A stretch of DNA of 64,000 nucleotides. Source: Volvox africanus (Eukaryota > Chlorophyta > Chlorophyceae > Chlamydomonadales > Volvocaceae). Made by a program: the position numbers and the translations under genes. Where the stretch lies: positions 124,001-188,000 of the forward strand of contig BSDZ01000030.1 of NCBI GenBank assembly GCA_030268105.1, written 5' to 3'. Each line of letters opens with the position of its first letter. Position 1 is the first letter of the stretch. Positions 23,273-36,720 of the stretch are shown here, in pieces. The notes beneath the pieces are model-generated. The model saw nothing but the letters and a program-made list of their open reading frames with translations, did not search any database and was not told where the DNA came from.

Positions 23273-25105
23273 TTCTCCCCACACAATACACACACTATAC
23301 CAGCCCCTAAGCTGTCAGAAGGGTAATGAGTTAGCAGTGGGCAACCCCCTGCTGGTTGATGGATCGTGTAGGACATGATTATAGTGGCTTGCGAGCTGCT
23401 GACCGGCGGGAGCAGAGTTGATTGCACTGGCGATGATCGCTACATTCTGCTGGACACTGGCGCTGAACCCAAGAAATACATGACGAAGTCGATAAGTGTG
23501 AACCGGTATGGGGGCGCCGTCTCTCTAGAAGGGAGAACCGCAAGGTTAGTGGGGGCCGCTGGTGAGGAATGCCGCCACCACCCCCTGTAACACTTACACA
23601 CACCTTTCGATAGCAACGCAATCAATTGCTCCAAAACCTTGAGCGCACATACCTGTCGGCCGCCGATGAACACCCGAAGCACGCTGGTCACGTTACATCG
23701 CCCCATAGAAGCTGCGGAAGCAGAAGTGCAGACGGGTAGAAAAGGGTGAGGTAAGGCTTTTAACGGACGCGGCACATACATACACGTACAGTGTTACATT
23801 TTCCCAAGCCGCCAAGGCAACTTGAGTACAAGCTCGCGACAGCGCCTGCAATCTCACCCTCTGGGGATATGGGCCATCCCATGCGGATTTCAGGTAATGT
23901 TTCAAGCTTGTAAGCTCAACGTTGCCTTAACGCCATGAATGCACGCAAGCTAAGCTATCTCTCCATGTAACAAATGTCCTTTTCATCGCTGGCTAGAGCT
24001 GAAACTCACCCACGCTAACCGAGAGTGAGTCGATGCCGTTCGATAGCAAATCACAGCAAGGGCTCGCCTGGTGGTTGCGGTTGTGGTCGGAGCAAGGGAG
24101 GGAGGGAGAGAGGGTAGGGAGGGTGGGTAGGGGGAAGGGAGGAAGGGTGGGTAGGGAGGGTGGTCGGGAGGGTGATTAGGGAGGGATAGAGGACAAGCGA
24201 GTATTCCATTTCGAAAAGACCGTAACAGTGCTTGACACTCATCCTGGCGGTTCTCTCTTCTAGCCTGGGAATGACATTGAAGGCGCTCCACTTCTAGGAC
24301 ACGGTTGGCTGCTTATCACTGCCCCCTCAGGTCTCAGGTTCGCATCAGCTGGCTGCTGTACAGAGTTATGGAGCCTCGCATCTCCAACCCTCTGAAGTGG
24401 ATTGAACCATCATCCCTTCATTACTTGTGCATACCGAGCACAAAGACACGAACAAGATGGCAATATAAAAAACGGCGGAATGTGGTTTTCCGACAGAGGC
24501 AGATAGTGTCGCCTCTGTGCCTGTACCCGTGCGGCTAAATTCTGGAGGGCCCTCCCTGGTTCTACGCCCTCCCTGGATCTACGCCCTCCCTGGATCTACG
24601 CCCTCCCTGGTTCTACGCCCTCCCTGGTTCTTCACACGCACCAGGCGTCCGCATTTTGTCCGGACTTCCCCCTCCCTTACCTCACAGACTCCTTGTCTCC
24701 GAAGCTGTAGACAAAAGGTATTGGAGGCGATGCCACGAACCATCCGGGTGACACCCTGCGCACATGTCCACATGCAAGCCGGTATGTCCATCTGTCCCTT
24801 CACAGCTTCCCTGGGTAAGACAGAAAGCGAAACTGGGCATCGCATCCCTCTCGTCTGCAAGTCATGTGCAATGCAACAGCAATGAGCGCCGCAACCCAAA
24901 GGCGGTCAACTTCTCGGCTCATTGATCACAATTATTGGGATAAACGGAGACTAGCTAGCTACGCCTGAGTCTGGGACCGACGAACCTACCGGGCCCCTCC
25001 CCCGTACTCACAGATAGCTCCCAGGGGCTTTCGGAGCAGCCCACGCTGCAAAGGTCCTGGCAAGGGAAGGCGTCCTCGCTTTGCAGCAGGTGTCTCGCCA
25101 CCCGG
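15584..25105 (-). CDS. giant pherophorin: N-terminal pherophorin domain plus Pro/Ser rod
   Basis: Six exons join with matching phases: 25105-25012, 24755-24681, 24067-24010, 23711-23653, 22849-22739 and 22171-15584 (TGA). The first five and the start of the sixth form a pherophorin domain (DUF3707). In order they show FPCQDLC followed by [53 protein letters not shown], a [13 protein letters not shown] strand, and [16 protein letters not shown] ending in [10 protein letters not shown]. The last exon then runs about 2,195 codons: a rod of SPPPPP-type repeats (about 16.5-22.0 kb) and a Tyr-containing tail ([17 protein letters not shown]). Pherophorins are secreted, hydroxyproline-glycosylated matrix proteins, usually with a second globular domain after the rod; none is seen here. 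The signal peptide exon was not found. An in-frame extension of exon 2 to 25178 is also possible. The rod boundaries are sound, but the exact copy number depends on the assembly. Confidence 0.88.
16500..20850 (-). repeat. Pro/Ser rod: SPPPPP arrays with higher-order repeats
   Basis: Within the pherophorin last exon the minus strand codes runs of three to eleven prolines separated by Ser, with rare Ala and Leu. Blocks of several hundred bases recur in frame with little change (for example blocks containing [13 protein letters not shown] followed by [10 protein letters not shown]), so the rod grew by segmental duplication as well as by short slippage. The plus strand reads as GGTGGCGGT-type sequence and has almost no stops in any frame. 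Confidence 0.9.
20855..21502 (-). repeat. 18 x 36-bp repeat coding [12 protein letters not shown] units
   Basis: Eighteen in-frame 36-bp units code a 12-residue motif with two alternating forms, [12 protein letters not shown] and [12 protein letters not shown], plus single changes such as PPLP. The order of forms repeats in part, which suggests block duplication. This lies near the N-terminal end of the rod and differs from the irregular poly-Pro runs that follow. Confidence 0.92.
22893..23027. repeat. TG dinucleotide-rich microsatellite
   Basis: A TG tract interrupted by TTTG and CTTG units lies in a pherophorin intron (between exons 23711-23653 and 22849-22739). Confidence 0.9.
23194..23278. 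repeat. CT dinucleotide microsatellite
   Basis: A nearly perfect CT tract about 80 bp long lies in the same pherophorin intron as the TG tract. Confidence 0.95.
24087..24185. repeat. purine-rich GGGA/GGTA repeat
   Basis: Degenerate gggaggg and gtaggga units lie in the pherophorin intron just upstream (minus strand) of the exon at 24067-24010. On the transcript strand it is a long pyrimidine-rich tract before the acceptor. Confidence 0.8.
24549..24633. repeat. 5 x 17-bp tandem repeat
   Basis: Five copies of a 17-bp unit (gccctccctggttctac, with ggat in place of ggtt in two copies) lie in the pherophorin intron between exons 24755-24681 and 24067-24010. Confidence 0.9.
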
Positions 25106-28100
25106 CTGTGAGGGTTGCGTAGTGAGCGTCGGTGTGCGGGAAAGTATGGGAAACGGGATGGGAGGGGCGATGCAGTTGCTGAAGGATAAGAATAAAAAGC
25201 CGTGCGTGGTGTTAGCGACTGGTTATGGGTGTTATTAAGATTTTCATTTAGCAAACCCGAACCTGTGAACCAAAATAAAGGCTATTAGCCACCAACCTAG
25301 GGACCGAAAAACTATGCGATTAGAGAACTCATTAATACATGATTCCGATGTCCTGATATGCCTTTAAACCAAAACTATCTACACAAACACGATAACTGCA
25401 TTGGTCATAAAAGCCCAGGACCTAATAACTAATGGCAGCTCACCAGCACCCTTTATAGCTCCTAGCTTCCTACCCCATTTACGGCCAGTTGATGAGTTTA
25501 GGTAATTGGCGTACTTCGACATATCGCAACATTACGACACATTTTTCATGTTGAGAGTTTATAATGCGTAAATCTTCGTCTCAAATACGATTTAAACAGC
25601 AGAAGCGATTTGATCCCCGATTCTCAGTCTTAGCGTTATGACACGTTCCTGTATCGGCCAGCTCACGAGCTTCCAGCAAAACTTGGCAAAACTATTCCGT
25701 TAAAAGCTAATTTTAATTTTGTTCTTAAAAAACAGCAGTTTTGAGCTACCGAGCTATTGTGCGAATTGCTAAGCAGGAACCTCGTACCTCTGCCTACCTT
25801 TTCCAAAAAGACCGATGGAGGTTCAAAGAGGTCGCTGATGAAGCCTACATGCGCAGGACCTCTCTCTTCCTTTATTGCGTTCCAACATGATTCGTTTGGG
25901 GACGCTCTTTCCATGGCGGGCGGATAGCTTAAGCGACCGCAAAGCGTCTCCGCTCTGCATGGCCTGCCTCCACTCACTCGTATATTATATCGCACATCAA
26001 CCATTTCCCGTTTTTTATCATGAAGCTGTCACCGATGATACCCAAGAACGTGTTGCGATAGGCCATGTCGAAGCCCCCCCGCTGCCACTCGCCTCGCCAC
26101 GTCCCCGCCCTGCTACGAACCCGGAATGCGATTTTGATTATCGATTTTGATTATCGAAAGCGCGAGCGGATTCGAATCCTAAAATTGCGAGGACTTACCC
26201 TTGCTGCTGCTCGCCTTTGCCGTTCAGAACCCATGGCCGACGTGCTTGTTCCCGGGCCTTATAACCTGCCAGCGTGAGCCAGGGAGACGAGTCGTGGTGA
26301 AGGAGCCAGGGGGTGATTGTTGGGTTGTAAAGAACTCCGGGCGGGACCCGGGATAGAAAGGGCTATTCGCTGGCTGACCCAAGGGTGCGGACAAGGTGAG
26401 TGTGTAGCCATCGTGGCAATCTCTCTACGGAATGATATTTCATCCCCTAAACTTCCGTTGGCACTTTCAGCCGGCCTACGGAATTAGTGAATGTGCGGTG
26501 GCTTGGAAGGGGGTTTGACAACGGTGGCTAGGCGCAGCTGGGTTACGTTAGATGTGGTGGCAAGCGTTTTGGTTTCGGTTTAGCACCCGCAACGGCGACA
26601 ATACCCGCATCCACTCAATCACATAATCGAATCTAGCTGATAGCGTCCCATTGGATGAGTTGATTAAGATGATCTGAGCTCCGTCCAATTGCCCTGCCAT
26701 CAACACTCCTACCTTTTCCTGCTGCTGGTGTCAGCACAGACAGGATAGGCCCTAATGGCTGCAACAAAGCGCGTTATGACCCCGATTATCTATTCAGCAC
26801 GATCCAGGATAAGTGCTATGTAATGCTGCCATGTTTCCGGACCCGACATGTGGTTGAAACGCGCACTGCGCACCTTGTGTAGCTGCTGCGACGACCTCCA
26901 CTTCTCCATAGCAAATGTCACCGTCAAATGCAAACGCAAACAGCAACACGAATAGCACCGTGATGTTGTCGCGATTCCGCGGTCCGGAAGTACGCCGACG
27001 AAGTGGATTCCCGAAAACATAGTTTCCTAGGAGCGGCCCAAGCGCGTTAACTAGGGCCGGGAAACGCTGGCCCCATTTAGCCATACGTCACAATGCAACG
27101 AAATTAATTTCCTTTGAAAGTACCGGCAAGGTGTACTGAGAAGTAGATCCGACTGCACAAGAATCGTATAGGCGAGTTGTTCCACGACGGATGGCGAACG
27201 AGCTGCGTGCGCCGTGAGCTACGTAGCTGCGGTAGACTTCGAGCCGTTGTTGAAGGGACCCCAGCAGAAGGCGCAGATTTAGCGCTCTCGATCCTCAGTT
27301 TCGCTCGGGCTGCTACGGCAACGGCTGTGAGTCCATGTCACGCGCGACGGTGTATGGCCGACGAGGTAGGGATCAGGGTAATAGTTGGCTGATGTAGGTG
27401 TAACATAGAGAATGTAGTGATCTGTATAGAATGATTGCATCAAAATCGTGGAAAATTAATAACTGATGGATAGCAGATGGCCATCGGTGTTGGCAGTTGT
27501 GCGAGATCTATCAAGATGAAGTAAACATAGGAATAAGAATATAAATTGTTGCTCCAAATAACTATTGGATGCTGGCAATTGCTTGCCAGCTCCGTTACAA
27601 ATAAGGTTACCTGAGCAGCAAACCACATGCCATAATGCAAATTTGTTCGAGTTATGTCTGCAGCAAACTTTGTAATTCATTCCAAGATTGACATGTGGAG
27701 AGCTGTAACTTACCATGATGAAATGGGTCTTGAATGGCGTGAGAATTACCGATCTGAGTTTGACATTAAAAAAGATACGCCATGGGAAATTGATAATGAT
27801 AAAGTTTGAGCCTGTCAATACTGTTTGTGATCTAGATGGCGTGCAGCAGCAACTACAGCAGGCAATCGTAATTTACCCACAGAGAACCCTAAGCCCTTGC
27901 TAGTTAACGTATTCTAAGTAATTTATTTCTAAGGTAATAACATCATCGCCTATTTCTCTTCACATAATGAGAGCAAAATGGGGGGCGAACTTCGGAGCTA
28001 TTAAGTACGGCATGTTCGATAGCCTGCGCCCTTCTCAATCATCTTCAATGGCGGGCGGCATAAACTCCTACAGTCCGACCGGATTGTTTAGAAAGCTAGC

Positions 28101-31100
28101 TGAAGATTGTTACAAGGCTTTTTTGTTTGATGCGAGCTTGCATTTTGCATCCATGCGATGGGCTTGACCATTTGGCTGCTTTAATACATACCGGCGGTCA
28201 TTAACATATGATTATACAATGTCCAGGAATCTACAGGCAGCAGCCTGAAACAAAGTAAGCCCTAGGTTTCGCAGTTTCAGGCACGTCCTGTACGAATGTC
28301 ATGCAAAGTCAGGGTAGCAAAGGATCAGGGTACGTCGGACGAGATTGAGCATCCAGCCGCAGCCGTCAGACTGCAAGAAACCGGATGCATCGGTAGTGTT
28401 TCGGTCTTGAGAGGTGCACGTCCGTGCTAATGTTTTCTAGAGAGCAATGATGCCAGATTGCGAGAGACTTGGTGGACCAGATGGGCTCGGAAGTAAAGGT
28501 ACCCCAAAAGTCGAGGCGTCCCCATCGCCTGGTGTACCGAACAAGTAATTGCTGCGAATGCCCGTGGGTTTTGCAGTTTTTATTTTAAGCTTATTATTTG
28601 GCACTAATTGCCGCCTTTCGGGGCCAGAATAAAATGCATTGGCTAATGCAAGAAAACGTCCGTATAGGGACCAGATGAAGAAACTTGACGCATTGAACAT
28701 AATTGCTCACAATATCCTTCTGATCATACCTAGTTCAATAATAAATAAAGACAACGAGACGTGTCCGGCATCTTATTGGTTCAGTACGGGTCAGCCGCGT
28801 CTCCACCCTCGCAAGCTGTTTTTCTTTACCGTATAATACATTTAACAATTTAAATAATTGATTATTTATTTTGCTTACACTCAGGACCTGATGAGTTCAT
28901 CTGACGATCCGAGGTTCTTTTGCCGGATGCCGATTCAACGGACTCTACCGGAACGATTTATTAACGAACTTAACATCCCGTTTCCCGTATTCCCGTTTGT
29001 GCAACCACCTCACGAGTCACTCGTCAATAGTTCACTGCTGTCATTTCAGTCCAAGCGAAACTGTACGTTTTTCACTATTACTTTCCATATATAGATAGAG
29101 TTCAGCAAAAAGTTTGCTAAGCCAGGTTAGCTATCACGTAGCAGGGTATCATGGGGTTCAGATACGATACATAGAGGACGCTTGCGCAGAATAGAAGTCC
29201 CTTCTCAACAAACTGAGCCGACTATGGCGCTGCCGGTAGCTAGGTGTCGTTCAAAGCTATTTGGGTGCCCCTGAGGAGGGGAGCTATCCGGGCAGCTGGG
29301 TCAGGAGGGCCCTGGAATGGCGCCGGATCGGTCAAAGGCGTTTCACTCCGTACGTCCAGGGGATTCAGCTGGGGATGAGCCTACGGGGCCGCTTTGGACA
29401 AATCCTGTCAAATCAAGATGTGCCTGTGGGCTAGCAGTTGAACTGGGTTGGTGCCTTTCACGCGATTTATCAACCATGTTGTCTGAAGCCAGCGTATCAG
29501 TTGCCAGGTTGCATTTAGGTTTCGCCCAGTATACATCAATACACACACCAACATGCACGACCCACCCACTCACAACGAAAAATAAATGCATTTCGACGTT
29601 TTTGAGATGACTCCGTTGAGACAGTCACACTGCAGCATTACCATTAACGCTCGCCCTTGCTTGTTCTCTGATCCACCAAAAACGGGTTTGTACGGGATTG
29701 CCCGCTCCCTTGTTAAGCGCGACTTTTCCTTTTCGTTCCGATTCCATCTCCATCCCTTCTTCCGCCTGTTTTTCATATGCCAGTACCGCTCCTGTAAGGC
29801 TGCTGCATTAGCAACTGATGTTGATGATAATGAAGTGATGGATGGTGTTCGCAACCCTACACTCCTGAACTCGGTGAAATGCCTATCTGGAGTCCATAGG
29901 AAGTCCAGAAACAGTGGTGAGCAAGATGATAAAGCACTATCACAACACGTGCATGGATCAATATAACCACTATGACCATCATGATGATAGGCTTGGATCA
30001 CAAAACGAGTTTTAAACAGATCTCGCCAAACCTATCCTGTACCGCTTCGTACGGATTTTCGCCAGTTACCTCCGGCACGGGTGCATTAGCCTTCCTTGGT
30101 ACATCCCTGTTTCGTTACATAGGGAAACAAAAATAGATTACAATGAAAGATTCCGATTCATGTTTGGCTGTGGAGCAACGAGCTTGAATGATATCGACAG
30201 TTCGACACCCTGTTGTGTATTGTCGGCTTGTCGCTTCCAGAAATTATTTGAAAATCATATATAATATTTCATTAGTAGTAGTAAAAATCTTGGAAGACGT
30301 CTGCGGTTGCTGTGTGCCGTCGGGCGTCGATCTGTCCGTAACGTTCAAGAAGCTTTTCAGACGAACGCGGCAGAGGTTACTCAGCAATAAATTACTCTAT
30401 CACGGACGCTGAGAACCTATAATTTAATTGTAATCATGAAGAGCATCTGGCGCACGGGCCAGCTGGAGATACCATTAAGTGAGGCCGGATGCCGGACTGC
30501 GTGCGCGTACGTCTCTCTGTACATGGCGATTGCAGGCGACATGCAAATCTCCTTAAAGGAACAGTTGTGCATGTAGACATCAAATGCTTAAACAGCAGGT
30601 GCCGCGCCGGTACTATTGCACCGGCGGTGGCCGCCGTAGAACGAAGAAGCTGCCCAGGGGAGTCGGTCGATCCGTATTGATAAGATGCGCTCCAGCGAAT
30701 CCGAATAGGAGGCATTCTGCTTAAAAGATTACAAAATGGGTCGGTTGTTGTCACGATGGTGACTATGGCCTAGGCGTGCCAAGGTGACAGCTATGGAACT
30801 GACCCCATGGAGCCACAAAATCGCATCATAACATCGGAGTGTGTATGAACAGTACAGGTGCACTTTTTGCAGATACTGCACGGCGGTACCGGAGGAGGAA
30901 TGTCCCATTTTAGGTATGTCGCATCGCTACTCTCGGTCCGTCTGTCCGCCCAGCCCATCTAAACTGGGTCTGCGGGGCGAAGATACGCTATACGCCCCTG
31001 TGTCCGATTTGGTTCTGCGCATTTTAAGTAACAAACCTGCCATGGTAGAGCTAGGGTACGCAACGTGAGGTTCTATCTGAAGCCAACGGAACCGAATGGA

Positions 31101-33460
31101 CCAAACCCGCGAACGTCGTACGAATGTTCGCTTACTTCGGCATTGTCATAAGACGCCTTTGACAGATCACGGCATGGGGTGATTTTACCCACCTCACAAG
31201 CAAGCCCGCGTGTGGGTGCAGTTTCGAGCCCCAGCTCAAATGACCCAATTGTGAATACTATTGGTGCAGTTGTTATGGCTTCTCACGTGTCAGGACCTTT
31301 CTACTGCCCAATCTGCCACAATGATATGAGTGCTGCCGTTAGCACTGGTCATACCAGGGCGAGCGAAGGCATCATCGGTAGCGAAGGCATCATGCGAAAT
31401 CCAGGCGGGACTGTTTAGCTTTACCGCCCCGCTGTAACTGCACCCTGCATCAAGTGTATATCGACCCGCACGGGTCACTTGGTCCCTTGAAGCACAGGGC
31501 TTGAATAATAAAGAAACTAATCGGTATGTTCACCCTCCAATGTGTGCGCTGACTCCCGGGGCCCAGTGTCTGCCGAGCAAGGCAAGGCAGTACAGGTTTC
31601 CAAGCAATTGCAGGTTTTGGGTTAGCGGAGGAATGCCCTTGCACCACAAGGGGCGACACGTATCCAGGAGGGCTAGCTTGGATATGATAGCAATAATTTG
31701 AAAGTAATCAGGGACACATGATTAGTATATGAGGGATATAGCAGGATGGTTAAAGCAGGTCGCAAAGCAAGTCAAGCTTGTTATGAAGTAATTATTAACA
31801 TTTGTGCCTGGCTCCTGGCCAAGCTGGCAGGCATCTCGCAGTGCATGTAGATTTCTTCTGTGTAGCCCTGAATGCAATCAGGCCTTGAGTTCTAACACGG
31901 GGACCCGTTTATAGGAGTTGTGAGGCTGCCGTCTTATAAGGCCTCCATTTGCCGCAGGATGGCTAGTCAGCACAAGTGAGCTGCAGAACCGAGGCAGTAA
32001 GCGTAAAGATTAGGAGCATGCATGTCTCTTGTTACTGTTGCTGAGGCATCACAGGATAACAGCTACAGTGAATGCAGGTTTTGGGAGGAGTCATAGCAGG
32101 GGAGAGCAGGAGAACTCGATCGCAAGCCATAGCAGGTTTAAAGTTGCCGGAGAAATGACTATGACAGTCACAAAACCACATGACCAGAGTAACCTAAGCC
32201 CTAGGGGGCTTCCCTGAAGACGTCATAAGGTTTTATGGCTGTCGTTGTCTTGGAACATGTTGCCAGGCCCGCAGGCTTGCTCGTCGAATTATCCCCAAGT
32301 GTACGGAAAACCCGCATACAAAGTGGGACAGATGCTGGTTACTAGAAGTTACAGTTGCAATTGATTTGGATAGTCGTGGGTTTGGTGAGGGCGTGAAGGC
32401 GATGTAGCACTGCAGTTACAGAGTTACAGCACGAGTAAGATATGGGGCTGGGAATGTGACCATATCCCGAATCATGTACACACATGGAATTGACGTTACC
32501 ATAATAACATGACTACTGTGGCCTGACCTCTGCACATTTTCAGTTCTTGCACAATTTCGTCCTCACATTCCTCCCGTAACAGCATGCCGTCTGCTGGGCC
32601 TGTCTGCACATACCAACTGCGTAACCTGGTGTTTCGTCACAAGGGCAGTGCACGCGTCAAGATGTTTTTGACATATTGACCTGACCAACTTCCGTCTTGA
32701 ATTCCGCCTTCGCTCCGCTGCAGTGCGGTAGGTGCATACAAGAGATGTGACGACCACCCGGGAAACAACACAGCGCTTCACAGGTTGAGCAATGCAGGGC
32801 AAACACAAGTCAAAGCTGCGCGCCGAGTGTGCTGAAGAACCGTTTAGATTTCCAGCAACAATCGCCATGTGCTACATAGGGAACGAGCACTGACGGACAA
32901 ACTAAAAAATAGACCCAAGATGATAGTAACCTTAAGCCCCGCGGAAGGGGCAAGGTCTGCCTGCCACATTCGGGTCGCACATGCGTCTTGCACATCATGC
33001 TTTGATAGCCCTAACGGGCATTGTAACGGCAGCTGTAACAGCGGCACTACAGATGTACCATTCGTCCGCAAAAAAGGAAACCTGCCTCTCTTGCTCAGTT
33101 AATGGTGAGTCATAGTCATAACGGTCAAGGGACTCACATTAACACATAATTGAACCACCCGCAGCTATTCACAACTACAGTCTGAAGACCTAAGCCTGCT
33201 CGCCGCAGGCACGGCCTCACCAAATTTGTCGCCCACTCGTTTGCTCCAACAGGATTACGGTCATCTTGCTTGCTATCTCATCAGCAAAAGATCAATCCGC
33301 CCGAATACAGTGTTAGTTCCTAGGCTATGTCCCTGGAAAACATGCATCATAACCCTTGCTTCCCGATCCCCATGCTCACACCCTTAGTCCCATGTTGCAG
33401 AGACAACCACTGACAGTGTAATCCTGGACCGGCCCCTCAATCCACTCAAAGCAAACATCG
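25106..33460. other. AT-rich intergenic, no gene recognised
   Basis: About 8.3 kb with only short unrelated open frames. The signal-peptide exon and promoter of the pherophorin gene should lie in the first part but could not be fixed. The stretches most like decayed coding are at 29586-29966 (plus), 30841-31068 (plus, Cys-rich start with CTFCRYC) and 31273-31418 (plus, with FYCPICHNDM). I could not assign any of them to a family. Mobile-element remnants are likely. Confidence 0.4.
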
Positions 33461-35750
<2,290 letters not shown>

Positions 35751-36199
35751 CTTGGAACGTGTAAGGGTAATACAGAAGTAAAAGAGAAAGGATATAAGTA
35801 ACATTAACGTACATTTCGCTGCACAAGTAGCAGTAGAAAATTCCGATGGTACGGCACGAAAGGCCCTGGCAACCCTGTTCGTATGGCAAGCTCAACAGGA
35901 TGGAACTGCGTATTCATATAATGTTTCCTCAATTACTTGCTGTAACCCTGCTCACTCTTGCGTTTATTTCAATTCCTGTTATGTAATGCGCTTCGCGTCA
36001 AAGAAGATTTGCCAAATGCACTTTACATCAAAGCACAAAGGGTTTCTTATTAGGTTCGTGTGCAACCTCTATGCGCAGGGCCCATAATGTACCCTTAGGC
36101 CTTTAACCACATAGTTGCAATAAAGGACAGGCCCTGACCGAATCCCCAAGGGTTCATTTACGATGGTAAAAACTTTCGATGCCTGCCATACCATGGCCG

Positions 36200-36720
36200 T
36201 ATATTCCAAATCATCACACCCTGGGCCCTGCGCCTAGTGATGACCCAAGTGGGAATGCGCTGTACGACGTATTCTTGTGTTGCAACTTGCAAGCCTGGTG
36301 TGCGACCTGTACGCTTTGCGTGCGACCTGCATGATGCATCTGCGGAGATGCACAATCCAATGTGCTAAGCAGCCAATAGGGGCCCAATCGTGGTCCCCGT
36401 GAACTGAATATTGCGCGAGCGTTGCATATCGTGTGCCACTTATGCCGCCCCCTGCCTTGGTGCGCTGGCACGCAATGTAGAGGACCATGGCCCCTGGCAG
36501 CGGATCATCCCCGAACTCAGAGAGGTCGTGCGAGCCAGGTTCCCACGGTTCAACACTTCAACACGTCCTTTGTCATATGGCAACTTGGCAAGGTCAGGAA
36601 TCTTCCCCTGCAGCCATGCGAAGTTAGCTAAGGCATTTGAGTCAGGTGGTGTGCGTTCACCATCATTCAGGTCGCGCAGGATAAAGGAGCCGTACGGCAT
36701 TCCAATTGCGTATGACGGTC
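36200..36720 (-). pseudogene. decayed coding fragment, possibly mobile-element derived
   Basis: On the minus strand PYGSFILRDLNDGERTPP and FAWLQGKIPDLAKLPYDK are read in one frame. After a frame change come DLSEFGDDPLPGAMVLYIAC, TRYATLAQYSVHGDHDWAP and IGCLAHWIVHLRR. The last part loosely resembles the conserved (C/A)PIGALAFYL region of tyrosine-recombinase-type elements (Cryptons and relatives), but this is a weak likeness. No start, stop or splice model fits, so I treat it as a remnant. Confidence 0.25.

Noticed and set aside
22721..23293. His/Thr-rich and Arg/Glu-rich frames
   Set aside because: They are readings of the TG and CT microsatellites.
23380..23524. Possible extra pherophorin exon after a ttctag acceptor
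   Set aside because: The acceptor and phase fit, but no donor closes it before a stop, and the direct join of exons 23711-23653 and 22849-22739 matches the pherophorin domain better.
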